From an uncultured Opitutales bacterium (GTDB taxonomy: Bacteria; Verrucomicrobiota; Verrucomicrobiia; Opitutales; Intestinicryptomonadaceae), in contig URJJ01000005.1 of NCBI GenBank assembly GCA_900548185.1, positions 13,735 to 77,734 on the forward strand: a stretch of 64,000 nt of DNA, given 5' to 3'. The position numbers were made by a program, and so were the translations under genes. The notes under the pieces are model-generated. The model had not been told where the DNA came from. It was given only the letters and a program-made list of their open reading frames with translations, and made no database searches. Position 1 is the first letter of the stretch. The number at the start of each line of letters is the position of its first letter. Shown in pieces: positions 8,701-15,497 of this stretch.

Positions 8701-9335
8701 CCCGCGAGGGGTTTCTGAAGGCTGCGGTAAAGTATTTCTGGGAGAGGGGCGAATACGCGGAATCTGCCCCATGGCTTGAAAAGTGGAAGTCGGAATTTCC
8801 GGACAGCGTCGAACCTGCGGCGCGCCAGGCTGAAATGGCATCCCTCGGCCTCGGACGCGCGAAGGATTTCGGGGAGGCGATGAACCTCTACCTCTCCGCA
8901 ATGAATACCGCGAGGAAGAATTTTTCCTCTGCCACAGACGGCGCCCGGGGATGGAGGTCCGAAATTTCGGACGTGAAAATCCTAAATGGAGGGATGATTT
9001 CGCTTCTCCTTGAAAACGGGAAAACTTCGGAGGCGGCCGCTCTCATGTCGGGCTCGGAGGAGGCCGCGAAATTCGAGGGGGCGCTGTACCGAGGCTATTT
9101 CAGCGGGAAGTTTGACGAATCCGCCCTCGCGGCGCACGCACGCCTGCCCGGAGTAAAGAGGATGCTCGGGCTCCGCTGCCTGAAGGCCGAAAAGGATTTC
9201 GCGGCCGCGCGGGCGTGGTTTGAAAGCGCCGGAATCGCCTACGAGATGTCGAAGCAAAACCCCGAAAAAATAACGGCAGAAGACGCGCGAAAAGCGGCGG
9301 AAATGCTCTCAAAACTTCCCACCGGCGGGAAGTGA
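5739..9335 (+). CDS. giant exported Sel1-repeat protein (copy 1)
   Basis: A 1198-residue protein with an N-terminal signal peptide (MKTFDAIFFAAAACALCAAYGQA) and many tetratricopeptide-like Sel1 repeats. Clear repeats lie around residues 165-290, with signatures such as AAQVVLGGYYLRGE, GRLALGQMFRDGVGV and AFSYMGYALMKGLG. More divergent repeats continue through most of the length (for example PDAMSRYGEYLEF near 590). Such repeats form an alpha-solenoid for protein binding. The start could be ATG 5739 (adjacent to the upstream stop) or ATG 5751, which gives a cleaner signal peptide. It is the third gene of the sigma operon and is therefore a likely regulated output or sensor arm. No catalytic domain is recognised. 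Confidence 0.8.
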   Translation: MGLRMKTFDAIFFAAAACALCAAYGQAYGGGEKALEMETFTSTDFSELERRGRPWLLGASGLREARPPRDVVSLLLRNPSDRELFNRSNATILACFGGGEKGAKLETVFVPPNSPLEAPARPGEIVCILNSVDGMRYEPLRWSGEAGAWIPLDFYELEKMAASGSSAAQVVLGGYYLRGERAAGDFKKAYECFASAAQAGNPAGRLALGQMFRDGVGVEADRERGAEYVREAAEAGYAPAFSYMGYALMKGLGCAENRAAARAWLEKGAAAGDDMAFMLLSELAAAEPGGRSASANFLAEARRRGNRHAAELLGDMLYAEAVRVRAGGEPRIRLDAVRNDGESGWMPLLNMAGEQYSYAAERGMPGAMVKFSYFGYVRASDRAFLQNRAAEILMEGAGDKPARAFYALALLHSRFDRSKYLACMSRAWEESKPGDAGFDRAKAGMCAAEWKARMGDAAGAFEILEDVYSEYGRPEALFEMAAMRLDKSGPVYDPAEALSLCFQAEEAGAVQPALSALARAHTGDFSGVEAVFAAPPSATESERARALFRMADFADFSINPRGAYDPSSFSENPRPEQIVKWYGEAAALGNPDAMSRYGEYLEFEKKDGPGAFELYGKAFGADPLCEGAVNLARALGEGAICPPDVARAREIMDSLRHAQKPSSARARMEKGFDVTASLYSARHSDIPDEVRALLPLLHSGNAQDAEGYGKLLDAAVRFVKSGGASRLAGEDALAIFEAAGDRAAGEGDELSAADFYTSPGGFSSLPAASRLRAKAAALYINGRGKLEDADFAAKLLDGADSSLSVAAHVRAGDFAGAFAIIERLCPRSASAPSPDLQRIKYVRDFILKRNGPPSEYEVAEKILAECARSGADGALEDLAEVRMYLGDFDGYFRAAKAGFDAGRPGCTQLYGRALEFGIGTAADADAALEAYLKSLELFGAEMASAQDGGENPAADGENARRLGEARMRAAHILMARGDFAGAEKAIGAREGFLKAAVKYFWERGEYAESAPWLEKWKSEFPDSVEPAARQAEMASLGLGRAKDFGEAMNLYLSAMNTARKNFSSATDGARGWRSEISDVKILNGGMISLLLENGKTSEAAALMSGSEEAAKFEGALYRGYFSGKFDESALAAHARLPGVKRMLGLRCLKAEKDFAAARAWFESAGIAYEMSKQNPEKITAEDARKAAEMLSKLPTGGK

Positions 9336-9459
9336 TTGAGACGCCGGGCCGCGCAGACGGCGCCTTCACGGGTGTCGCGCCCCGCAGGGAGTTTTTCGGC
9401 TCGCGGCAATCTTGAAGAAAACGCGATACTTCCATTTATTTATAAGTAATATTAAATAG

Positions 9460-9590
9460 ACTCTTGATGTCCCCGCCCAGCGATTGCCTTCAGGCAATGC
9501 GGCGAGACGAACTCACAGCCGCCCGGACTCGGGCGGCGCACGCCGCACCAAGATGCGTAAGCATCTTAGATTAAACGGCATGTTGGTGCG
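9460..9590 (+). repeat. structured intergenic repeat, copy 1
   Basis: First of three related units of about 130-140 bases. Hairpin A is ATTGCC-TTCA-GGCAAT (9483-9498). Hairpin B is GCCGCCCG-GACT-CGGGCGGC (9518-9537). Hairpin C is AAGATGC-GTAA-GCATCTT (9550-9567) with a GNRA loop. Hairpin D is an imperfect stem with a GCA loop (9572-9586). An outer pair CGCACCAA (9545-9552, sharing its last bases with the 5' arm of hairpin C) and TTGGTGCG (9583-9590) could alternatively close the end. The strand is given in the sense that shows GNRA loops. No coding frame is conserved. Confidence 0.8.
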
Positions 9591-9646
9591 CTTATTTGTA
9601 AAAAAGACTATCTAATCATACTCTAGATTCTACTACTTCAGTGCAC

Positions 9647-9776
9647 ACTCTTGATTGTCTCCACCCAGCAATTGCCGCCAGGCAATGCGGCGAGATGAAC
9701 TCACAGCCGCCCGGACCCGGGCGGCGCACACCGTATCAAGATGCGTGAGCATCTTAGATCCAACGGTACGTTGGTC
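9647..9776 (+). repeat. structured intergenic repeat, copy 2
   Basis: Second copy. Hairpin A is ATTGCC-GCCA-GGCAAT (9671-9686). Hairpin B is GCCGCCCG-GACC-CGGGCGGC (9706-9725). Hairpin C is AAGATGC-GTGA-GCATCTT (9738-9755). Hairpin D is CCAACG-GTA-CGTTGG (9760-9774), a perfect 6-bp stem. After the unit, a short piece CTTAGATTAAACGGCA (9776-9791) repeats the tail of copy 1, suggesting a partial extra unit end. Spacers between the copies (9591-9646 and about 9792-9937) are AT-rich and not conserved. Confidence 0.8.
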
Positions 9777-9937
9777 TTAGATTAAACGGCAGGCTTACTT
9801 ATTAAAAAGAGACAGACATAAATTAGAATACCCCAAACGAAATGAAAAAGCCAGGCAGGATTTTTCCTGTCCCCGTGAAATTCCATTTCAGAATGCGCTT
9901 TCCGTCCCCTCGTCTATGTCAGACCCTTATCAAATAC

Positions 9938-10075
9938 ACTCCTGATTGTCCCTGCCCAGCCATTGCCGCCAGGCAATGCGGTGAGACGAACCCACAGCCG
10001 CCCGGACCCGGGCGGCGCACGCCGTACCAAGATGCGCAAGCATCTTAGGTTAAGCGGAACGCTTACGGAACGTTG
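9938..10075 (+). repeat. structured intergenic repeat, copy 3
   Basis: Third copy. Hairpin A is ATTGCC-GCCA-GGCAAT (9962-9977). Hairpin B is GCCGCCCG-GACC-CGGGCGGC (9997-10016). Hairpin C is AAGATGC-GCAA-GCATCTT (10029-10046). Hairpin D is TAAGCG-GAA-CGCTTA (10051-10065). Compared with copy 2, four of the six hairpin D pairs differ in sequence while pairing is kept, so both arms changed together. It ends about 90 bases before the tRNA gene. Confidence 0.8.
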
Positions 10076-10164
10076 GTGGTATGTTGGAGTTTAAAAAATG
10101 AGGCGTTGTGAAAATTTTGCTTGCAAGCTTGGGATATGTGGCCATGCTAAAAGTTTCTTTATAA

Positions 10165-10240
10165 GGGCTGGTAGCTCAGCGGTCAGAGCAGACGACTCAT
10201 AATCGTTTGGTCGTGGGTTCAATCCCCACCCGGCCCACCA
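10165..10240 (+). tRNA. tRNA with CAU anticodon, most likely tRNA-Ile2 (lysidine-modified)
   Basis: A complete 76-base tRNA with encoded CCA. Acceptor arm GGGCTGG pairs with CCGGCCC; the D arm is GCTC/GAGC; the anticodon arm is GACGA-CTCATAA-TCGTT with anticodon CAT at 10198-10200; the T arm is GTGGG-TTCAATC-CCCAC. The anticodon arm is not the three-G/three-C type of initiator tRNA. The run AGAGCAGACGACTCATAA closely resembles bacterial tRNA-Ile2, whose C34 is modified to lysidine to read AUA, more than elongator tRNA-Met. That choice is by resemblance only. A terminator follows directly. Confidence 0.93.
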
Positions 10241-10244
10241 TTTT

Positions 10245-10280
10245 AAAAACCCCGCAAATCCTTTGTTTGCGGGGTTTTTT
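10245..10280 (+). terminator. intrinsic terminator after tRNA
   Basis: A 14-base arm AAAAACCCCGCAAA (10245-10258) pairs perfectly with TTTGCGGGGTTTTT (10266-10279) across a 7-base loop, ending in a T run. Being A-rich on the left and T-rich on the right, it could also act on the minus strand and stop transcripts from the GH43 gene. Confidence 0.93.
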
Positions 10281-10451
10281 ATTGATAAGCAAAGGCTTAA
10301 AGGGTGCTTGCAAAATTTGGCGTTGCAAGTTTTTGCGGGGGTTTAGGCGTGAAAAAATGACAACAAGATGGCGGGGAAATCCGTCATTGCATTGTTTCCG
10401 GAGGTACTTTCTCGATTTGCCTGGCAGGATACTTTTTTATAGCAATGCAGA

Positions 10452-12071
10452 TTAAAGCCCGTAGATTGCCAGGGCGAAGTCGAAGGTGTTTTCTTTTTCC
10501 TTGCCGAGCTTGCCGCCATAATATGCGGCGCCTCCCTTGTAAACGTCGCGGTCGGATTGCCTCCAGTAAAACGGCGTTGAGCCTTTTTTGCTTTGGATTT
10601 CAAACATATATTTGTGTCCCGCTTTCAGACTGACTTGGTTTGCGCCTTTAAAATCGAAATGGATTAGGCCCGCCCCCTGCGCGACGTAGCCGATTTTTAG
10701 ACCCTTGCCGCCGCCGAGCAGATTCTTGCCGGTATCATAGCTCTCCGCGTCGGCGCCGTCGTCCTTTCCCAAATCGTACAGGGCGAGGGTGAGGGGCGAT
10801 TCGTCCGAGGCGCCTTCGCCGTCGCCCCCGTAGACTGCGATGCGTCCGAGCTTCATATTTTTTTCGGCTACAAAAGTCTGGGCCATCTTATCAACACCGT
10901 TATTTCTGTTGTTGAAGCCGACGCTCTGGATTGCAAAAATGGGGCTTTCCAGGCTTGCGAATGCCGGGGTGCCCACCCATCCCCTGGCTCCGAACCCCTC
11001 GTTTTGGGAGAGGAACGCCGCGTTCTGCACGAGCCCGACGCCCGCGTCCGTCTTTTGCGGCACGGCGATTTTCCCGCCGGGCTTCTTTGGCGCCGGGGGC
11101 AGGCTGAGCCCTTCTTTTGTCTGCTCGATGCGCTGAATTGTCCCGTCTGGATTGTAATGCAAATATTCTATGCAAACCGCCCTGCGGCCCAGCGCGCCCG
11201 AACGCCCGTCGGGCAAAGTCAAATCCGCATTGTGGTAAATAAAATAGGACTGTCCCTTGAATTCAATTATTGCGGGATGGATTGTGTAGCTGTTTTTTGC
11301 GCTGCCAGTTATCAGGCCCCGGTAGGTCCAGGGGCCCTTCATGCTTGGCGCGGTGGCGTAGCTTATCTTTTCCCAGAAGCCCTGGTGGGCATGCGACGCA
11401 TAAGTGAGGTAGTATGTTTTGCCGCGCTTGTGAATCCAGGGCCCCTCCGTGTAGTTCGGCAGATAGACCTGCTGGATGGGCCCGTCCAAATCCACCATGT
11501 TCTTTTTCAGCTTTGCGATGTAGCAGTTTGGATTGCCCCAGCACAGCCAGGGCGTTCCGTCGTCGTCGATGAAAACGGTAGGGTCGATGTCGTCCCAGAA
11601 ATTCGGATTCGGCGTCATCTCGTCAGTGACAAGCGCGGAGCCTTTCGCGTCGGCAAAGGGCCCCGTGGGGCTGTCTGAAACCGCCACGCCTATTGCCTTG
11701 CATGGCTTTGGGGCGCCGTGCTGGACGGTTGCGTAGAAGTAAAATTTCCCGTCTTTTTCGACGACTTGCGCCGCCCATGCGTCGCCCGACGCCCATTTGA
11801 AATCCGTGGGCTTTAGCACGGGGCCGTGGCAGGTCCAGTTTTTCATGTCTTTTGACGAGTAGCAGAGCCACTCGTGCAAACCGAACATTTCGCCATCTTT
11901 TGCCTCGTCGTGCCCCGCGTACAGATACACTGCGCCTTTATGGACGAGCGCGGCCGGGTCCGCCGTAAACCTGTCTGTCGCGACTGGGTTAGAGCCTGCA
12001 ATTTTTTGCGAAAAAATCGCATTTGCGCAGGCGAGAGGCAGGAGTGTCACAATCCATATTTTTAGTTTCAT
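10452..12071 (-). CDS. exported glycoside hydrolase family 43-type enzyme
   Basis: A 539-residue secreted enzyme expected to remove arabinose, xylose or similar residues from plant or host polysaccharide side chains. An N-terminal signal peptide is visible (MKLKIWIVTLLPLACANAIFS). The five-bladed GH43 propeller is supported by the three expected acidic residues in context: base Asp in RFTADPAALV (near residue 38), pKa-modulating Asp in WDDIDPTVF (near 160), and acid Glu in NYTEGPWIHK (near 207). From about residue 340 to the end a second beta-rich domain follows that I do not recognise; GH43 proteins often carry such an accessory beta-sandwich. It is transcribed divergently from the GH71/99-like gene. 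Exact substrate is unknown. Confidence 0.88.
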   Translation of the reverse strand: MKLKIWIVTLLPLACANAIFSQKIAGSNPVATDRFTADPAALVHKGAVYLYAGHDEAKDGEMFGLHEWLCYSSKDMKNWTCHGPVLKPTDFKWASGDAWAAQVVEKDGKFYFYATVQHGAPKPCKAIGVAVSDSPTGPFADAKGSALVTDEMTPNPNFWDDIDPTVFIDDDGTPWLCWGNPNCYIAKLKKNMVDLDGPIQQVYLPNYTEGPWIHKRGKTYYLTYASHAHQGFWEKISYATAPSMKGPWTYRGLITGSAKNSYTIHPAIIEFKGQSYFIYHNADLTLPDGRSGALGRRAVCIEYLHYNPDGTIQRIEQTKEGLSLPPAPKKPGGKIAVPQKTDAGVGLVQNAAFLSQNEGFGARGWVGTPAFASLESPIFAIQSVGFNNRNNGVDKMAQTFVAEKNMKLGRIAVYGGDGEGASDESPLTLALYDLGKDDGADAESYDTGKNLLGGGKGLKIGYVAQGAGLIHFDFKGANQVSLKAGHKYMFEIQSKKGSTPFYWRQSDRDVYKGGAAYYGGKLGKEKENTFDFALAIYGL

Positions 12072-12317
12072 ATGCCGGTCTTATTGGTTTGTTTTCGGCG
12101 ATATAATCCCACTTTGTCCGGCTTTGGAAGCCCGCTTTTAAATTACAGTAATTTTATATGGACGGCGAATTGATTATTGTGCGCGCCTACGGGAAATGCC
12201 TACGCCGTTTTGCAGCAGATACCGGATTGGGGGCGCACATGGACGGCCTGGGAGGCAGCTAGTGTGCGGGGCGTTTTTGTTTGAATCCCACGGGAATTTT
12301 TGCATCATGCGAAGTGT
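12072..12317. promoter_or_regulatory. divergent promoter region of two glycosidase genes
   Basis: An intergenic region between two outward-pointing exported hydrolases. It contains AT-rich stretches such as GATATAATCCC (around 12099-12109) and TTTTAAATTACAG (around 12136-12148), which could contain -10 elements, but no exact promoter can be called. Confidence 0.35.
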
Positions 12318-13592
12318 ATGGAGCCATTTTTCAGATGCATGTTCCGCCTTGCCGCGCTTTTTATTGCGTTGGCCGCACCCGCCGCGTTTCCGGCCGGCAA
12401 GCCCTATGAAAAGATAGACCCTTCCACGCTCAGGGGGAAGTTCATGTGCGGCTACCAAGGCTGGTTCAGGACTCCCGGAGACGGCGCGGACATGGGCTGG
12501 AACCATTACAGCCGCCTCAGAAACGAAGTGCGTCCGGACTCGCTTGTGGTTGACATGTGGCCGGACGTCTCCGAGTTCGGCGAGGGCGACACGGAGGAGG
12601 TTCCCTCCCTTAAAATGCCGGACGGCTCCCCCGCCCGCGCCGTCAGCTCCCACAACCCCCGCGTCATAGACACCCATTTCAGGTGGATGGCCGAATACGG
12701 GATAGACGGCGTGTGGCTCCAGCACTTCCTCATCGGCCTGAAGGGCGGAAAGGACGGCGCGGGCTACATGTCGCGCAGAAACAACATGGAGCATGTGAAA
12801 AACGCCGCCGAAAAATACGGGCGCGTATGGGCGGTATCGTTCGACACAGTCGGCGTCCCGCCCGAAAAGATTGCAGAGCAAGTCATCGCCGAGTGGAAGC
12901 GCATAGTCGACGCCGGCTACACCGAAAGCCCGGCCTATCTGCGCGAGGGGGGCCTGCCCGTCGTGCACGTCTGGGGCTACTATTATTTGAACGAGGTGAA
13001 CCTCATGAATCCGGCCGCCGGGCGCAAAATTTTCGACTTCTTCAATTCAGGCGGCAAGTATGCGGCTTCCCTTGTCGGCGGGGGGAGCTGGGACTGGGCC
13101 TCCAATCCGGATCCGGAATGGCGCGAAATGTATTCCCGCTTCAAATTTTACACCCCGTGGAACGTCGGCAACAAGCGCCGCTGCGAAGACGGCACGTTCG
13201 GCGCGAGCATGGGCTTCTGGAAGGGGGACAAGGCGATGGCCGAAAAGAACGGCACGTTCTGGATTCCCGTGGTCTACCCCGGCTTCACCTGGGACAACCT
13301 CCGCAGGACGAAGCCCGGCGCCAGCCTCATCCCCCGCAAGGGGGGCGACTTCTTCTGGGAGCAGTTCTACGAGGCCGCCAAACTCGGCGTGGATACGTTT
13401 TACATCGCCATGTTCGACGAGATTGACGAGGGCACTGCCATATTCAAAATAGAGCCGAACCCGCCCGTGAACGCCCACTTCGTCGGCACGGACGGGATGC
13501 CCTCCGACTGGTGGCTGAGGCTGGCCGGCGAGGCCAGGCGCATAATAAAGTCCGGCGAGCCCTTCCCGCGCGAAATCCCCATAAAGCCCTGA
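12318..13592 (+). CDS. exported GH71/GH99-like glycoside hydrolase
   Basis: A 424-residue exported protein related to the GH71/GH99-like group often annotated in Verrucomicrobiota and Bacteroidota as xylosidase/arabinosidase-like. A signal peptide is seen (FRLAALFIALAAPAAFPA). The mature part begins with GKFMCGYQGWF, typical of this group, has YGIDGVWLQHF near residue 135, and ends with the FDEIDEGTAIFKIEP segment near residue 375, which matches the position of the catalytic carboxylates in GH99-type barrels. The frame opens with TTG at 12300; ATG 12318 and ATG 12339 are both reasonable starts. Polysaccharide breakdown is supported by the adjacent GH43 and oxidoreductase genes. Substrate is not determinable. 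Confidence 0.8.
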   Translation: MEPFFRCMFRLAALFIALAAPAAFPAGKPYEKIDPSTLRGKFMCGYQGWFRTPGDGADMGWNHYSRLRNEVRPDSLVVDMWPDVSEFGEGDTEEVPSLKMPDGSPARAVSSHNPRVIDTHFRWMAEYGIDGVWLQHFLIGLKGGKDGAGYMSRRNNMEHVKNAAEKYGRVWAVSFDTVGVPPEKIAEQVIAEWKRIVDAGYTESPAYLREGGLPVVHVWGYYYLNEVNLMNPAAGRKIFDFFNSGGKYAASLVGGGSWDWASNPDPEWREMYSRFKFYTPWNVGNKRRCEDGTFGASMGFWKGDKAMAEKNGTFWIPVVYPGFTWDNLRRTKPGASLIPRKGGDFFWEQFYEAAKLGVDTFYIAMFDEIDEGTAIFKIEPNPPVNAHFVGTDGMPSDWWLRLAGEARRIIKSGEPFPREIPIKP

Positions 13593-14109
13593 GCCCGCCC
13601 CGGAGGCGCTTTGAAGCGCCCGGCTCCCGGCCTCCCCGCCGCAGCCTGCCTCTTCGCGGGCGTTTTCTGCCGCATCGCACGGGGGGCGGACGCGGTGCGC
13701 GCGGGGCCAGGCTCTAAATCTGTTTGCGCCAAAAGCTCTTGCGCGTCCGGTTTTCAAAAAAATGCGAAAAAAAGCTTGAAAGGGGATTCGGACGGCTGTT
13801 ATGTACTGTTATGTAAAAAGGCCGATTTTCACTTAACCGGGCGCATAAAATGCCGAGAAAGATTAGATTTTTGCGCATTGCGGCGGCCGGTTGCGAGGGG
13901 GGAGAGGAGCCTTTGGCAGGGCGCCGGCTTCGGGATTTTTTCCGGGGCTGCCTCCGGCATGCCGGCCTGCTTCAACGCATTATTATAAATATATGAAGGG
14001 AATAATCGAGGGCGTTTTGCATATGTAAACGGTCTTTTGTCGGCTTGCGGGGAGGCTGTGCCCTTCCATGCCGCCGCTTTTGCATACAAATTTAATAATA
14101 CAGACAAAA
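13593..14109. other. 517-base intergenic region before the oxidoreductase operon
   Basis: No gene recognised. Just after the GH71/99-like stop there is a hairpin GGCGCTT-TG-AAGCGCC (13605-13620) without a T run. The sequence TGTTATGTA occurs twice close together (13797-13817). The final 130 bases are AT-rich (ATTATTATAAATATATGAAG around 13979-13998 and TTTAATAATACAG around 14091-14103), and probably carry the promoter for the downstream operon. Confidence 0.4.
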
Positions 14110-15459
14110 ATGAGCATAAGCAGAAGAAAATTCATAAAAGGGGCGGCCATTGCCGCCGCGATGCCCCTCATTTTCAAGGGATCGCTTTTTGCGCGCGGAA
14201 ACGTGCGCCCCAACAGCAGGTGCAACCTGGGCGTCATAGGCGTCGGCAAGATGGCAGACGGCCACTTAAACGGTCTGGCCGACCTCCCGTACTGCCGCGT
14301 GACCGCCCTTTGCGACGTGGACGACAAGCGTCTGGCCTTCTGGTCCAAGAAGCTCGTCGACAAGTACGAGAGGAAGAACTTCGCGCATGACAAGCCCAAG
14401 TGCTACAAGGACTTCCGCGAACTCCTCGCGGACCCGTCAATCGACGCGGTCTACATCACGACCCCCGACCACTGGCACGCGATAATATCGATTCTCGCCG
14501 CCCGCGCCGGAAAGGCCATCTATTGCGAAAAGCCGATGACGTTCTCCGTCGAGGAGGCCCGCAAGGTCACCAAGGCCGTCCAGGACGCCGGCGTGGTGTT
14601 CCAGGTAGGCTCCCAGCAGCGTTCCGACGAGGGCTTCCGCCGCGCCGCGCAGCTTGCCAGAAACGGCCATCTGGGCGAGGTAAAGGAAGTCTGGGCGCGC
14701 CTGAACTACGGTCTGGCCTCGACCCGCAACTGGAAGTACGAGGAAGTCCCGGCCGGCGTCGATTGGGACATGTGGTGCGGCCCGGCCCCCTACAACCCCT
14801 ATTCGCAGAGCCTGCTCCCGATGCTTTCGGATTCCGAGGAGCCGTATTCCGAACACGGCTTCCCGGCGTGGCGCGACCATCTCGACTACGGCAATTCAAA
14901 CCAGGCCGACTTCGGCGCCCACCACTATGACATCGGCCTCTGGGGCCTCGGTCTGGACGGCAAGGGCCCGGACGAAATCATCGTTTCCGACAAGGGCGAC
15001 CTGCCCGGCCTCAAGAATTCCCGCCAGTACATGTATCTCGCCAAGGGCCCGCAGGGCAACGAGGTGAAGATAATAAAGGGCAACCAGCCGGACGTGCCGT
15101 TCGACTACGCCGTGACTTTCGTGGGCACGGAGGGCATCGTCGCCGCCGACCGAGGCGCCAAGTTCTGGGCCAACAAGAATTCGCTAAACGACATGAAGAT
15201 AGCGGATTCCGACCTCGTTTACCAGAAGTCCGCCAACAACTCCCACCGCGACAACTTCTTCGACGCCGTGTTCAACGGCTCGCCCGTCGTGGCCCCCGTC
15301 GAGGGCGGGCGCTCGTCGGCCGAAATCTCGATAATCGGCAACATCGCCTACCGCCTCGGCCGCTCCCTCAAGTGGGACTGGAAGAACGGCAGGTTTGACG
15401 ACGACGAGGCAAACCAGTTCCTCAGCCGCCCCAACCGCGGCGAATGGGCCCTCATCTAG
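14110..15459 (+). CDS. Tat-exported Gfo/Idh/MocA-family oxidoreductase
   Basis: A 449-residue NAD(P)-dependent sugar oxidoreductase, expected to act in the periplasm. The N terminus is a twin-arginine signal (SISRRKFIKGAAIAAAMPL), so a folded, cofactor-loaded enzyme is exported. Next come a Rossmann fold with GVIGVGKMADGH near residue 40, the family EKP motif in YCEKPMTFSVEEA near residue 145, and DFGAHHYDIGLWGL near residue 275, where the conserved His is expected to be catalytic. ATG 14110 is chosen because the Tat motif follows directly; the frame opens at 14068. Two ThuA-type proteins follow in the same direction. Gfo/Idh (ThuB) plus ThuA pairs are known for 3-keto-disaccharide chemistry, so sugar 3-oxidation is a reasonable but unproven role. 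Confidence 0.88.
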   Translation: MSISRRKFIKGAAIAAAMPLIFKGSLFARGNVRPNSRCNLGVIGVGKMADGHLNGLADLPYCRVTALCDVDDKRLAFWSKKLVDKYERKNFAHDKPKCYKDFRELLADPSIDAVYITTPDHWHAIISILAARAGKAIYCEKPMTFSVEEARKVTKAVQDAGVVFQVGSQQRSDEGFRRAAQLARNGHLGEVKEVWARLNYGLASTRNWKYEEVPAGVDWDMWCGPAPYNPYSQSLLPMLSDSEEPYSEHGFPAWRDHLDYGNSNQADFGAHHYDIGLWGLGLDGKGPDEIIVSDKGDLPGLKNSRQYMYLAKGPQGNEVKIIKGNQPDVPFDYAVTFVGTEGIVAADRGAKFWANKNSLNDMKIADSDLVYQKSANNSHRDNFFDAVFNGSPVVAPVEGGRSSAEISIIGNIAYRLGRSLKWDWKNGRFDDDEANQFLSRPNRGEWALI

Positions 15460-15497
15460 GAAAGGCAAACCCCGAAAACGCAAAAGGAAGCATTATC

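Noticed and set aside
9808..9814. GAGACAG near the repeats as another adapter remnant
   Set aside because: Only a 7-base match to the mosaic end and it is inside continuous genomic sequence.
9460..10075. CRISPR array
   Set aside because: Only three units of about 135 bases, unequal spacers, and internal hairpins; no cas genes in the window.
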